Source: Maribacter vaceletii (GTDB lineage Bacteria > Bacteroidota > Bacteroidia > Flavobacteriales > Flavobacteriaceae). Taken from it: DNA of 64,000 nt. Positions 1 to 8,657 of the stretch are shown piece by piece; the stretch's first letter is position 1; the number at the start of each line of letters is the position of its first letter. Position numbers and translations under genes: made by a program. Under the pieces are notes generated by a model, which saw nothing but the letters and a program-made list of their open reading frames with translations, had not been told where the DNA came from and made no database searches. The stretch is taken from NCBI RefSeq assembly GCF_003634105.1, contig NZ_RBIQ01000013.1, positions 77,946 through 141,945 of the forward strand, given 5' to 3'.

Positions 1-1
1 T

Positions 2-328
2 ACAATTAATAAATGTACTTTTAAAAATATAGATAAAAATGTACTTTATTTTTATAGAGGAGGTTATGATGAATCTACCATTGGAGGGAATTTAAAAGTA
101 ACAAATTCTGTTTTTGAAAATTGTGGTAGCAAAGAAAAAAGTGGCACTATGCTAAAAACCCCAGGGATTATAAATGTTACTCTTATGGGTAATACATTCC
201 AGAACAACCCTGTAAAATTAGTAGCCTTATTGTGGGGCGAAAAAAACAACCATCATAGTACTAATAAAGTGCTTAATTCTGGACTAATAAAAGTAGAAGA
301 GCAACATAAGTTAGATATACTTTATTAA
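2..328 (+). CDS. Polysaccharide lyase family 6-like (alginate lyase/chondroitinase B) beta-helix protein, C-terminal part
   Basis: An open frame enters from the left edge and stops at 326-328, giving the last 108 residues of a larger protein. The sequence has the short Asn-rich strands of a right-handed parallel beta-helix (repeated pattern like NSVFENC and NTFQNN). It also has the segment YRGGYDESTIGG, which resembles the conserved C-terminal part of PL6 lyases acting on alginate or dermatan sulfate. Such enzymes are exported and cleave uronate linkages by beta-elimination. The catalytic Lys/Arg lie upstream of the window and cannot be checked. The frame ends 25 bases before the next gene, so the two may share a transcript. 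The family call comes from pattern recall and could be another beta-helix lyase. Confidence 0.7.
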   Translation, partial: TINKCTFKNIDKNVLYFYRGGYDESTIGGNLKVTNSVFENCGSKEKSGTMLKTPGIINVTLMGNTFQNNPVKLVALLWGEKNNHHSTNKVLNSGLIKVEEQHKLDILY

Positions 329-353
329 GAAAACTGCCAACAAACCACCAACC

Positions 354-1607
354 ATGAATAAATTAAAAACAGTAATTAAAAATCTTGGACCAGGATTATT
401 ATTTGCGAGTATGGCCATAGGCACTTCGCACCTAGTACTGTCTACCAAAGCAGGAGCTCAATATGGTTGGCTTATGGTAATACCAATAGTAATAGCCAAT
501 ATATTAAAATATCCATTTTTTGAATTTGGAATACGATATACCAATGTAACTGGAAAAAGCATTATAGAAGGCTACCGTAATAGAGGAAAAGGGTATTTAT
601 GGTTATATGCCTTTATTACATTGGCAACCTCAATTGCTACTCCTGCGGCATTATGTTCCATTACCGCAGGGCTTTTTATTACTATTTTTGGAATACAAGG
701 AGTTTCTATTACTACTGTAGCTTTAGGCTTATTTGTTTTTAATAGTATTATTTTAATTATTGGTAAGTACAAATTACTAGAAGCCATGCTAAAATTTGTT
801 GTTCCTATTCTCTTTGTTGCATTATTAGCTACTACTGTATTGGTAATTAATAAAGGAGCAATAACTCCTGTTACAGGTTTTGAAGCACCTAAATTTTTTG
901 ATGAAATGGGAGTTTTGTTTTTAATTACCCTAATTGGTTGGATGCCTACTGCAGTAGAAGGTAGTAGTTGGTTAAGTCTTTGGACGGTAGAGAAATATAA
1001 AATATCTAAGAAAAAACCTAGCTTAAATGAAGCTTTACAAGAGTTTAATTCTGGGTATCTTATGACCGCTATTTTGGCAATTTTCTTTTTAATTATTGGT
1101 AGTACAACACTTTTTGGTTCAGGAGTAGAACTAAGTGGAAATGCAGTAACTTTTTCTGATCAGGTAATACAAATATTTACAACGCATATAGGAAGTTGGG
1201 CATATGTATTTATTGCCGTAGCAGCTTTTGCCACCATGTACAGTACTTGTTTAACAAACCACGATGCAATAGCAAGGGTAAGTATAGATGTTATTTCGAA
1301 AATTGCAGGAGATAAAAAAGAATCAGTCTCTAGAAAATATTATTCCATTAGTGTAATTATTCTTTCGGTAATGAGTATTGTAGTACTATATGTTCTTGCT
1401 GCGAATATGAGCTTAATTTTAGGTGTAGCAACAGGAGTTTCTTTTGTGTTAGCTCCTGTGGTAGGATATATGAATTTAAAAAATGTAATGAGTAATGAAA
1501 TTCCAAAGGCAGACCGCCCAAATTTAAATTTACAAATACTAACCTACGTAGGTATTTTTTTCTTGTCTTTACTAGCGGTTTATTATGGTTGGATGGTAGT
1601 TTTTTAG
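354..1607 (+). CDS. Nramp-family divalent metal transporter (atypical)
   Basis: A 417-residue integral membrane protein with about 11 hydrophobic segments, the usual size and topology of Nramp/MntH carriers that import Mn2+ or Fe2+ with protons. The N-terminus reads GPGLLFASMAIGTSHLV. Canonical Nramp proteins have the metal-binding DPGN motif in this first helix, but here it is replaced by a MAIGTSH-type sequence. The helix 6 region (residues about 265-290, with AFATMYSTCLTNHDAIAR) also lacks the classic MPH signature. These changes are seen directly; a different substrate is an inference. Related proteins are common in Bacteroidetes under the Nramp name. No regulatory site was recognised upstream. 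Confidence 0.8.
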   Translation: MNKLKTVIKNLGPGLLFASMAIGTSHLVLSTKAGAQYGWLMVIPIVIANILKYPFFEFGIRYTNVTGKSIIEGYRNRGKGYLWLYAFITLATSIATPAALCSITAGLFITIFGIQGVSITTVALGLFVFNSIILIIGKYKLLEAMLKFVVPILFVALLATTVLVINKGAITPVTGFEAPKFFDEMGVLFLITLIGWMPTAVEGSSWLSLWTVEKYKISKKKPSLNEALQEFNSGYLMTAILAIFFLIIGSTTLFGSGVELSGNAVTFSDQVIQIFTTHIGSWAYVFIAVAAFATMYSTCLTNHDAIARVSIDVISKIAGDKKESVSRKYYSISVIILSVMSIVVLYVLAANMSLILGVATGVSFVLAPVVGYMNLKNVMSNEIPKADRPNLNLQILTYVGIFFLSLLAVYYGWMVVF

Positions 1608-1802
1608 TGAATAAATGATTTTTAATAAAAAACAACTTTTAGTATTAAATTGAGCTCTTTTGTTTTTTTTAGGTAAAAGGACACTTATTATACATTAAAT
1701 TTGATAAGATTTGAAATGCAATTTTAGGAAGTGGTATGAAAAAAAATATAATATCTTTTTACACGCTATAAGAAAATACTGAAAACCCTTACTACTATTT
1801 AA

Positions 1803-2378
1803 ATGAAGCTTCAAGAATATCTTAAGAATATTAAATCAATGTCAGACGAAAAGGCCGATTTAATTTCTACCTATTTTATTCAGAAATCTTTTACCAAAGA
1901 AACATTACTTATACAGGAAGGTAAGACTAGTAAAAATTCTTATTTTTTAGAGTCGGGCATAATAAGGTGTTATATTATAGATTTAAATGGGAACGAGGTA
2001 ACTACCAGATTTTTTTCTGCTCCAGATTTTTTAAATGATTATTTATCTTTTTTTGAGCAGAAACCAAGCGAAGAAAATTACGAGCTATTAACAGATTGTG
2101 TTCTCTACAGTATTAGTTATGATAATGTGCAACATTGTTTTCATACCATACCAGAATTTAGAGAATGGGGCAGAATGCTTTTAACCTTAAATTACACGTT
2201 TGTAAATAAAAAAATGATATCCCTTTACAAAGAAACTGCGCAAGAACGTTACCTTAATTTAGAAAAAACAAATCCGGAAATTATAGAAAAAGTGCCCTTA
2301 CATATTATAGCATCTTATCTAGGGATTACAAAATTTTCTTTAAGCAGAATTAGAAAAGAAATTCAAGAATTGTCATAG
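1803..2378 (+). CDS. Crp/Fnr-type transcriptional regulator
   Basis: A 191-residue protein with an N-terminal cyclic-nucleotide-binding beta-roll (about residues 10-125) and a short C-terminal helix-turn-helix (about 150-191, with the recognition-helix-like LGITKFSLSRIRKEI). The phosphate-binding cassette Arg-Ser/Thr of true cAMP receptors is not visible, so it probably senses something else or nothing. No Fnr-type cysteine cluster is present. This compact type is very common in Bacteroidetes and often sits beside the gene it controls, here the membrane protein 45 bases downstream. A TAAATTTG (1696-1703) upstream fits the -7 promoter consensus, but no TTG is at the right distance. Confidence 0.85.
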   Translation: MKLQEYLKNIKSMSDEKADLISTYFIQKSFTKETLLIQEGKTSKNSYFLESGIIRCYIIDLNGNEVTTRFFSAPDFLNDYLSFFEQKPSEENYELLTDCVLYSISYDNVQHCFHTIPEFREWGRMLLTLNYTFVNKKMISLYKETAQERYLNLEKTNPEIIEKVPLHIIASYLGITKFSLSRIRKEIQELS

Positions 2379-2423
2379 GGCAATTTGTAATTCTTTCATG
2401 TTCTACATCTTTGTAAAAAAAAG

Positions 2424-3137
2424 ATGGATTTAGCAATAACACAAGTACCTGTTTGGTTATCAATACTTTTTATAATTAGCTTTAGTACTATTCCTGTTTT
2501 TTTAATAAACCAAGCAGTAAAATTTGCTTATGAAAATTATAAGACTAGCTCTTTGCTAAGAAAAAGGATAGTTATTTTTTATTGGTTGTATTTTGGAATA
2601 GTAGCAGTACTATCCTTAACAGGGTTTTTCATGAAAAATGTGCTACCGCCCAGAATAATCTTAGTTACTGTAATTCCTCTTTTTCTATTTTATATACTGT
2701 ATGTGCAAAGAACAAAATGGTTTGCTATAGTATTTAAGCATATTAAGTTAGAGCAATTAGTTTTTATTCATGTCTTTAGGTTTGTGGGTGTGTTTTTCTT
2801 TTTGGTTTATTTTTATGATGTTATACCCAAAGAATTTGCATGTATAGGAGGTGCAGGAGATATACTAACAGCCGTTTTAGTTTTTCCAGTGGTAAGGGCA
2901 TTAAAAAAAAGATATTCGTATGCAAAGTTAGTAACTTGGGTATGGAATATTATAGGGGTAATAGATATAGTTTCCGTGTTAGTAACAGCTATAGTTTTAA
3001 CTAAAGTAGCTGTCCAAAATAATACAGAAGGAGTAAGTCAGTTCGGTACTTTCCCTTTTAGTTGGATTCCTGCTTTTGCACCAGCAACCATAATTTTCTT
3101 ACATATATTGGTATTTAAGAAATTAAAAGAAGAATAA
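2424..3137 (+). CDS. Integral membrane protein of unknown function
   Basis: A 237-residue protein with about six to seven hydrophobic segments spread over its whole length (for example residues 10-30, 45-65, 75-92, 108-130, 165-190 and 210-232) and a short charged C-terminus. There is no signal peptide as such and no recognisable catalytic motif. It lies 45 bases after the Crp-type regulator on the same strand, so it may be co-transcribed with it or be its target. I do not recognise a named family; transport or sensing at the inner membrane is possible but unsupported. Confidence 0.7.
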   Translation: MDLAITQVPVWLSILFIISFSTIPVFLINQAVKFAYENYKTSSLLRKRIVIFYWLYFGIVAVLSLTGFFMKNVLPPRIILVTVIPLFLFYILYVQRTKWFAIVFKHIKLEQLVFIHVFRFVGVFFFLVYFYDVIPKEFACIGGAGDILTAVLVFPVVRALKKRYSYAKLVTWVWNIIGVIDIVSVLVTAIVLTKVAVQNNTEGVSQFGTFPFSWIPAFAPATIIFLHILVFKKLKEE

Positions 3138-3232
3138 TTAAGAAATAATTATTGTAAAGCAACCATTTTAAATTAGTGCATCTTTTTTCTAAATAGTTTT
3201 ATATAACATTTATAGAATAAAAAAGCACTATT

Positions 3233-3649
3233 ATGAAGGAAAAATGGATATTAATTATGGTTTCTCTATTTGTATTAAATTGTAATGATTCTAAGGAAGA
3301 TTGTTCATTAGTCCTTTGTTTAGAAAGAGGTTATTTTATAGAGTTGATAAGCAAAGACACTAAGACTAATTGGATTATAGAGAATGGCTATACAGAAGAA
3401 GATATACAGGTGCTTAATACAGAGTCAGATACAGTCTATTTTAGCTTTAATAACTGTAGTATTTGGATTCCGGCATCTAATAGTGCTCATGGAATGCATA
3501 CGCTGTTAATAGATGAAATTGAAATTCCATACAGTTATGATTTTACAGAACCGGGTGATGGTTGTTGCGATTTTGGAGATTTAACAGATGTTACAGTTAC
3601 CAATTATGAATTTACAGCTAAAGATTATCAAATAGAAATCTTTTTATAG
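3233..3649 (+). CDS. Small putative lipoprotein, unknown function
   Basis: A 138-residue protein starting with a short hydrophobic segment that ends in Cys17 (VLNC), followed by NDSKED. This fits a lipoprotein signal peptide, although Asn at -1 is unusual. The mature part is acidic and Cys-containing (a CCDFG segment near residue 104) and looks like a small beta-rich domain. No homologous family was recognised. It stands alone between the membrane protein and the Dus gene, with about 95 bases of AT-rich DNA upstream. Confidence 0.6.
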   Translation: MKEKWILIMVSLFVLNCNDSKEDCSLVLCLERGYFIELISKDTKTNWIIENGYTEEDIQVLNTESDTVYFSFNNCSIWIPASNSAHGMHTLLIDEIEIPYSYDFTEPGDGCCDFGDLTDVTVTNYEFTAKDYQIEIFL

Positions 3650-3684
3650 GTAGTTACTCTTCAAATTAAAACAGGATATTCCAC

Positions 3685-3692
3685 TATCTTTG
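3685..3692 (+). promoter_or_regulatory. Candidate -7 promoter element for the dus gene
   Basis: TATCTTTG matches the Bacteroidetes -7 consensus TAnnTTTG exactly. It lies 18 bases before the ATG at 3711. It also contains the TTG that an automated caller would choose as a start, which argues that translation begins at 3711 instead. No good TTG is seen at the expected -33 distance. Confidence 0.55.
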
Positions 3693-3710
3693 CCGCTTCA
3701 AAACATAGGA

Positions 3711-4658
3711 ATGTCTTATAAATTATTAGCTTCTCCTTTACAAGGTTTTACCGATTTTAATTTTAGAAATGCGCAGCAGCATTTTTTTGGAGGCATAGAC
3801 ACTTATTATGCCCCTTACATTCGGTATAATAAAAAAATGATTATTAAAGGGTCGTATCAAAGAGATTTAGACCCAGCAGTAAACACCAGTTTAGAGGTAA
3901 TACCGCAAGTAATGACTGCAGATGCAGATGCTTTTATATTCACTATAAAGTATATAGAATCTTTAGGTTATAAAGAATTAAATTGGAATTTAGGTTGTCC
4001 GTATCCTATGGTTACTAATAGCGGAATGGGTTCTGGACTTATTTGTAATACCGAAAAAATAGACCATATTTTGGAACGTGCGCATAACGAGACTAATGTT
4101 ACTATTTCTATGAAAATGAGATTAGGATATGAGACTGCAAATGAGATATTAGACGCTTTTCCTATCCTAGAAAAATATCCGCTTAAGAATGTTGCTATAC
4201 ATGCTCGTCTTGGAAAACAATTATACAAAGGCGGTGTAGATTTAGACGCTTTTCAAAAGTGTGTAGACGTAGCTAAACATACGTTATACTATAATGGAGA
4301 TATTACTACGGTAGCTCAGTTTAAAAAAATGCGAGAACGTTTCCCAACTATAGAGCATTTTATGATTGGCCGTGGTCTTATTGCAGACCCTTTTTTACCA
4401 AGTATGATAAAAGCAGATACCACAGAGTACCCTGCTAATAGATGGAAAATTTTTAAAGAATTTCATGATACCATATACCAGCAGTATGATGCTAAACTTT
4501 CTGGTCCAACCCCTATAAAAATGAAAATGTTAGGTTTTTGGGAGTTTTTTGCACAATCTACCCATGATCCTAGAAAAGTATATAAGGCAATAAAAAAAGC
4601 AGGGAACCCCTATAAATACCGAAACGCTGTAGCAGAAATTATTGCAGCGCAGAAATAA
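3711..4658 (+). CDS. tRNA-dihydrouridine synthase (DusC-like)
   Basis: A flavin-dependent enzyme that reduces uridine to dihydrouridine in the tRNA D-loop. The frame (315 residues from this ATG) opens with MSYKLLASPLQGFTD, matching the family's FMN-binding start. It has NLGCPYPMV with the catalytic Cys, the SMKMRLGYE strand, the HARLGKQLYKG segment and the phosphate-binding FMIGRGLIADPF. The TTG at 3690 extends the frame by seven residues but lies inside a likely promoter element, so I chose ATG 3711. The protein is slightly shorter than DusA/B and resembles the DusC branch. It is followed by a hairpin terminator. Confidence 0.9.
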   Translation: MSYKLLASPLQGFTDFNFRNAQQHFFGGIDTYYAPYIRYNKKMIIKGSYQRDLDPAVNTSLEVIPQVMTADADAFIFTIKYIESLGYKELNWNLGCPYPMVTNSGMGSGLICNTEKIDHILERAHNETNVTISMKMRLGYETANEILDAFPILEKYPLKNVAIHARLGKQLYKGGVDLDAFQKCVDVAKHTLYYNGDITTVAQFKKMRERFPTIEHFMIGRGLIADPFLPSMIKADTTEYPANRWKIFKEFHDTIYQQYDAKLSGPTPIKMKMLGFWEFFAQSTHDPRKVYKAIKKAGNPYKYRNAVAEIIAAQK

Positions 4659-4674
4659 AACTAGTAAAATTTAA

Positions 4675-4699
4675 AACCCCTTAAAACGGGGTTGTTCTT
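4675..4699 (+). terminator. Hairpin terminator after dus
   Basis: AACCCC (4675-4680) pairs with GGGGTT (4688-4693) across a 7-base loop, followed by GTTCTT. The stem is short and the T-run interrupted, so efficiency is uncertain. Its position directly before 4700 favours the internal ATG at 4727 as the start of the next gene. Confidence 0.55.
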
Positions 4700-4726
4700 A
4701 TGAATGCAAATGAATATTTTTATAGA

Positions 4727-5110
4727 ATGAAAAATATAAAACATATTCTAGTACTTTTTGTTATGGTAGTTTTAACTGCCTGTAGTGGTTCCGATACGTA
4801 TAGAGGAGATTGGAAAGCTATTAATAACCAAGGAGAAAAATATAAATTAATTTTTGAGGCTAAGAGTTTTGTGGTTACCAATGCCAATGGAGAAACAACA
4901 AATTACAATTATACCCAAAACAAAGTAAGTATATCTAATGGCGTAGAAACTTATGGTTTAAATTTAGAAGATGGTAGAAAATACCAACTAAATTTTCCGC
5001 TTGCTGATGATGAATCTGTAGGTGTGTTACTAGATACTAACGGAAAGGTTTTGTATACTATTGCAAGAGATGAGTACATAACTTACGATGCTATTTTTGC
5101 TTTAGATTAA
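4727..5110 (+). CDS. Small putative lipoprotein, unknown function
   Basis: 127 residues from the ATG at 4727. The N-terminus is a clear lipoprotein signal peptide: MKNIK, a hydrophobic core, then LTAC with Cys19. An in-frame ATG at 4700 would add nine residues and spoil the signal, and it abuts a terminator, so the later start is preferred. The mature domain (about 105 residues) is beta-rich, beginning DTYRGDWKAINNQGEKYKL, like small lipocalin-like or META-like domains, but I cannot assign it. It is followed 22 bases later by the DUF1287 gene, likely in one transcript. Confidence 0.65.
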   Translation: MKNIKHILVLFVMVVLTACSGSDTYRGDWKAINNQGEKYKLIFEAKSFVVTNANGETTNYNYTQNKVSISNGVETYGLNLEDGRKYQLNFPLADDESVGVLLDTNGKVLYTIARDEYITYDAIFALD

Positions 5111-5132
5111 GACATTTTTAATAGCTGTTTTT

Positions 5133-5711
5133 ATGAGGAAAATCTTTATAATCTTATTGTTTTTTAGCATAACTTTTAGTTATTCTCAGACAGAGGTTAA
5201 ACCTAATTTATCGGATTGTGCTATGCAATTAACAAAGCAAAAAGTAACGTATGACCCAAGTTATTTTTCTATAGGCTATCCTAATGGTGATGTTCCAAGT
5301 GATAAAGGTGTTTGTACAGATGTTGTAATACGCGCTTATAGAAAATTAGGAGTTGATTTACAGAAAGAAGTACACGAAGATATGAAAGCCAATTTTAGTT
5401 TGTATCCTAAAATATGGGGGTTAAAAACTACAGATAAAAATATTGACCACAGAAGAGTTCCTAATTTAATGACTTATTTTAAAAGAAAGGGAGCAGAAAA
5501 AGAGATTTCTGAGAAGGCAAAAGATTATATCCCTGGGGATATTGTTTGTTGGAATTTGGGAGGAGCAATAACACATATTGGAATAGTTGTTGACAAAAAA
5601 TCTACAGACGGAAAAAGGAATTTAATAGTTCACAATATTGGTGCAGGTCAAGTTTTGCAAGATTGTCTTTTTGAGTATAAAATTATTGGGCATTATAGTT
5701 ATAATCGGTAG
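5133..5711 (+). CDS. DUF1287 family exported protein
   Basis: 192 residues with an N-terminal signal peptide (MRKIFIILLFFSITFSYSQ). The mature part shows the DUF1287 landmarks: KVTYDPSYFSIGYPNGDVP, then GVCTDVVIRAYRKLG with the invariant Cys, DHRRVPNLMTYF, GDIVCWNLG and the histidine-containing THIGIVVD. This Cys/His arrangement is like NlpC/P60-type papain-fold hydrolases, so a periplasmic amidase or peptidase activity is possible; the family function is not established to my knowledge. It is probably co-transcribed with the lipoprotein gene in front. Confidence 0.85.
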   Translation: MRKIFIILLFFSITFSYSQTEVKPNLSDCAMQLTKQKVTYDPSYFSIGYPNGDVPSDKGVCTDVVIRAYRKLGVDLQKEVHEDMKANFSLYPKIWGLKTTDKNIDHRRVPNLMTYFKRKGAEKEISEKAKDYIPGDIVCWNLGGAITHIGIVVDKKSTDGKRNLIVHNIGAGQVLQDCLFEYKIIGHYSYNR

Positions 5712-5843
5712 CAACTATCTGTAATAGTTAAACAGTTATATGAGGAATAACCTCTTTTACTAAATTCTTATTTTTTAATAATAATATTTAGATTATGTTT
5801 GATTTTAAATAAGAATAATACCGCAATCCTTAGTAAACATTTT

Positions 5844-6458
5844 ATGAAATTAAAATCGCTAAAATTTATTGGAATACTTTTTTTAGGCTTTGTTTTATTA
5901 GTAGCAAATACAAGTTGTACTAGTCTTATAGAAGATGAAGTAGATAACCAGAAAGAAGAGGAGGAAAAGGAGGAAGTAATTGCAACAATGACAGCAGAGG
6001 TTAATGGTGAAGCTTTTGAGTCCTATATTATTGGTGATGGGGAAAGTGTTTCTGCTACCATAAATATATTATCTACAGGAGGCTACCTCGGAGCTATTTC
6101 GGGTTTTGATTTTACTATAGGATTAAAAAGACCCAAAGCCATTATTTTTTATTTTATCGGAGGCGATTATGAAGCGTTAAGTAATGGAGAAATTTACAAT
6201 ACTATTACTCCAGATTTTCTTTCTAGTGGTGCTTATGCGTGGTATACCCAAAACAATGGAGAAGAAGAAGGAAATGAAGGTTTTGGAGATAATAAAGAGC
6301 TTGAAGAAGTTTACGTAAAAATAACTAGTATAGATAAAGAAAACAAACTCCTTTCCGGAGAGTTTAATTATAAAGGGACTTCTTCTGTAACAGGTAAAAA
6401 GTATGCAATTACGAACGGAAAATTTTCTAATGTTCTTTATGTGTTAGACCAAGAGTAA
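5844..6458 (+). CDS. Putative lipoprotein, unknown function
   Basis: 204 residues from ATG 5844, beginning with a lipoprotein-type signal peptide ending in ANTSC (Cys25). An upstream in-frame TTG (5799) would add 15 polar residues and is not preferred. After the lipidated Cys comes an acidic spacer rich in Glu and Lys (about residues 31-45), then a domain starting MTAEVNGEAFES. This is typical of Bacteroidetes lipoproteins in which a small beta domain reads 'x-G-x-F-x'. A DUF6252-like assignment is possible but not confirmed. The gene ends at a bidirectional terminator shared with the convergent trp operon. Confidence 0.6.
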   Translation: MKLKSLKFIGILFLGFVLLVANTSCTSLIEDEVDNQKEEEEKEEVIATMTAEVNGEAFESYIIGDGESVSATINILSTGGYLGAISGFDFTIGLKRPKAIIFYFIGGDYEALSNGEIYNTITPDFLSSGAYAWYTQNNGEEEGNEGFGDNKELEEVYVKITSIDKENKLLSGEFNYKGTSSVTGKKYAITNGKFSNVLYVLDQE

Positions 6459-6464
6459 ATTAAT

Positions 6465-6511
6465 AAACAGCTTTATTGTATATTTTTTTACACAGTAAAG
6501 CTGTTTTCTTT
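6465..6511. terminator. Bidirectional terminator between the lipoprotein gene and trpA
   Basis: AAACAGCTTTA (6465-6475) and TAAAGCTGTTT (6496-6506) form a perfect 11-bp stem with a 20-base loop. T-rich DNA follows on the right and A-rich DNA precedes on the left, so it can stop transcripts from both convergent units. Confidence 0.75.
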
Positions 6512-6526
6512 TTAAAAGAGAAATTG

Positions 6527-7291
6527 TTAGTAACGAATAGTTTTTACAAAATTGGCAATACCATTTACTCCCTCTTTATGTAAATGTTTTATAAAAGCAG
6601 AGCCAATAATAGCCCCCTTTGTAGATTTAGTTGCTTGAGTAAATGTTTCGGCATCTTTAATACCAAAACCAACTATTTGCGGGTTTTTTAATTTCATATT
6701 TTCTATTCTACTAAAATAATCTTCTTGGGTATTTCCAAAACCAGATTGTGAGCCAGTTACTCCCGCAGAACTAACCATGTATATAAATCCGTCCGAAGCA
6801 GCATCAATCTGTTGTATACGTGCATCGCCAGTTTGTGGTGTAATTAAAAAGATGTTTACAAGCCCGTGTTTTTCAAAAATAGCTTTGTAATCACGCTCAT
6901 ACACATCTAACGGAAGGTCGGGAATAATAAGTCCGTCAATTCCAATTTCTGCACATTTTGCACAAAAATCCTCTACGCCATATTGCAACATTGGGTTAAA
7001 GTAACCCATGATAATAAGAGGAATAGTAACCGTTTTTCTAATGTCTTTTAATTGATCAAAAAGAATCTCTGTAGTCATCCCATTTTTCAAAGCAATAGTA
7101 GAGCTCTCTTGTATGGTAGGACCATCTGCTAAAGGGTCGGAAAAAGGAAGTCCAATTTCAATAAAATCGACATCATTTTTTTCTAAATCCTGAATAATGG
7201 TAACAGTGTCATTTAAAGAAGGGAAACCAGCACTAAAATATATAGAGAGTAATTTTTTGTCCTCTTGTAGTTTTTGTTTTATTCTATTCAT
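6527..7291 (-). CDS. trpA: Tryptophan synthase alpha subunit
   Basis: 254 residues, a typical length. TrpA splits indole-3-glycerol phosphate into indole and glyceraldehyde 3-phosphate and passes indole through a tunnel to TrpB. The TIM-barrel active site is intact: Glu45 in VDFIEIGLPFSD and Asp56 in PLADGPTIQ are the catalytic pair. The phosphate-binding segments VSSAGVTG and GFGIKD are present. It is the last gene of the trp operon, separated from trpB by 72 bases that hold a palindromic repeat. It ends at a strong convergent terminator. Confidence 0.98.
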   Translation of the reverse strand: MNRIKQKLQEDKKLLSIYFSAGFPSLNDTVTIIQDLEKNDVDFIEIGLPFSDPLADGPTIQESSTIALKNGMTTEILFDQLKDIRKTVTIPLIIMGYFNPMLQYGVEDFCAKCAEIGIDGLIIPDLPLDVYERDYKAIFEKHGLVNIFLITPQTGDARIQQIDAASDGFIYMVSSAGVTGSQSGFGNTQEDYFSRIENMKLKNPQIVGFGIKDAETFTQATKSTKGAIIGSAFIKHLHKEGVNGIANFVKTIRY

Positions 7292-7315
7292 TACTTTGTT
7301 AGGTATTAAGTAAAG

Positions 7316-7365
7316 AGTACAAAGTAGTTAGTATAAAGTATTCTAACTACTTAATACTTTGTACT
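7316..7365. repeat. Palindromic intergenic repeat, trpB-trpA gap
   Basis: AGTACAAAGTAGTTAG (7316-7331) can pair with CTAACTAC (7343-7350) and TTTGTACT (7358-7365), giving a long imperfect hairpin that includes the trpB stop codon. The core AGTACAAAGTA recurs in two other gaps of the operon (8573-8647 and 11139-11151). Confidence 0.7.
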
Positions 7366-8545
7366 ATAAATTAAAGTACTTTATATAATTATCTAAATCT
7401 TTATCTCCTCTACCGGAAAGGCATATAACTACCACATCTTCTGGCTTAAAGGCTTTATGTTTAAAAATAGCAAGGGCGTGGCTACTTTCTATAGCAGGAA
7501 TAATGCCTTCTAGTTTAGTGAGTTCTAAACCTGCTTGCATTGCTTCATCATCCGTAGCGGAATAAAATTCAGCACGTTTAGTTTTATACAAATGCGAATG
7601 CATAGGACCCACACCTGGGTAATCTAAACCAGCAGAAATAGAATAAGGCTCTGTGATTTGTCCGTCCTTAGTTTGCATTAATAAGGTTTTGCAACCGTGT
7701 ATAACACCTTCTTTCCCTAATGCTGAGGTTGCTGCACTTTCTCCAGAATGAACCCCTTTACCAGCAGCTTCAACAGCAATAATACCTACTTCTTCTTCAT
7801 GTAGGAAGTGATAATAAGTTCCTGCTGCATTACTGCCGCCACCAATACAAGCAATTACATAATCCGGATTTTCTTTTCCTTCTTTTTCTTTTAACTGCCA
7901 TTTTATCTCTTCTGAAATAACCGATTGAAAACGCGTTACCATATCTGGATAGGGGTGGGGGCCAATGGCAGAACCAATAATATAATGGGTATCTACAGGA
8001 TTATTAATCCAATCTCGGATAGCTTCATTGGTAGCATCTTTTAAAGTTCTACTGCCAGATAATGCAGGACGAACTTCTGCGCCTAACATTTTCATACGAG
8101 CTACGTTTGGCGCTTGACGGGCAATATCAATTTCGCCCATGTATACAATACATTCTATGCCCATAAGTGCGCATACTGTAGCTGTAGCAACACCGTGTTG
8201 ACCTGCGCCAGTCTCCGCAATAATACGTTTTTTGCCAAGGCGTTTAGCCATTAATATTTGACCAATAGTATTATTTACCTTATGTGCTCCAGTGTGGTTT
8301 AGGTCTTCTCTTTTTAGATAGACTTTAGTGTTATATTTTTTGGATAATCTTTTTGCTAAATATAGCGGTGATGGCCTACCAACATAATCTTTTAATAATT
8401 GGTCAAATTCTTCTTTAAAAGAAGGTTCTGCCATTATTTTTAGATAGTTTTGTCTAAGGTTCTCTACGTTTGGATAAAGCATTTCTGGAATAAATGCCCC
8501 GCCAAAGTCTCCGTAATATCCTCTTTCGTCAACGTTATAATTCAT
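7364..8545 (-). CDS. trpB: Tryptophan synthase beta subunit
   Basis: 393 residues, the normal length of TrpB1. It is a pyridoxal-phosphate enzyme that condenses indole with serine. The cofactor lysine is Lys89 in NHTGAHKVNN; the phosphate-binding loop GGGSNAAG and the GRGDKD segment near the end are present, as is the N-terminal GDFGGAFIPE typical of the TrpA-dependent form. It lies between trpF and trpA in the seven-gene operon, and both flanking gaps hold copies of the same palindrome. Confidence 0.98.
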   Translation of the reverse strand: MNYNVDERGYYGDFGGAFIPEMLYPNVENLRQNYLKIMAEPSFKEEFDQLLKDYVGRPSPLYLAKRLSKKYNTKVYLKREDLNHTGAHKVNNTIGQILMAKRLGKKRIIAETGAGQHGVATATVCALMGIECIVYMGEIDIARQAPNVARMKMLGAEVRPALSGSRTLKDATNEAIRDWINNPVDTHYIIGSAIGPHPYPDMVTRFQSVISEEIKWQLKEKEGKENPDYVIACIGGGSNAAGTYYHFLHEEEVGIIAVEAAGKGVHSGESAATSALGKEGVIHGCKTLLMQTKDGQITEPYSISAGLDYPGVGPMHSHLYKTKRAEFYSATDDEAMQAGLELTKLEGIIPAIESSHALAIFKHKAFKPEDVVVICLSGRGDKDLDNYIKYFNL

Positions 8546-8572
8546 ATTCTTTTTTCTTAATAGTAATAAGTC

Positions 8573-8647
8573 CTAAGTATTTAGTACAAAGTACTGAGTT
8601 CTCATTTATATTTTTCTAATTACTTTGTACTCATGACTAAATACTTA
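8573..8647. repeat. Palindromic intergenic repeat, trpF-trpB gap
   Basis: CTAAGTATTTAGT (8573-8585) is perfectly complementary to ACTAAATACTTAG (8635-8647). Inside it ACAAAGTA pairs with TACTTTGT, so the whole element folds into a hairpin of about 21 pairs with one bulge. It shares AGTACAAAGTACT with the other trp-operon copies. A further TAAGTACTA follows at 8659-8667. Confidence 0.75.
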
Positions 8648-8657
8648 GTACTTAATC

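Noticed and set aside
3690..3710. TTG start of the Dus gene
   Set aside because: The TTG is part of a TAnnTTTG promoter element, and the conserved sequence begins at ATG 3711.
5742..5758. Hairpin GAGG-AATAA-CCTC followed by TTTT after the DUF1287 gene
   Set aside because: Only four base pairs; too weak to call a terminator with confidence.
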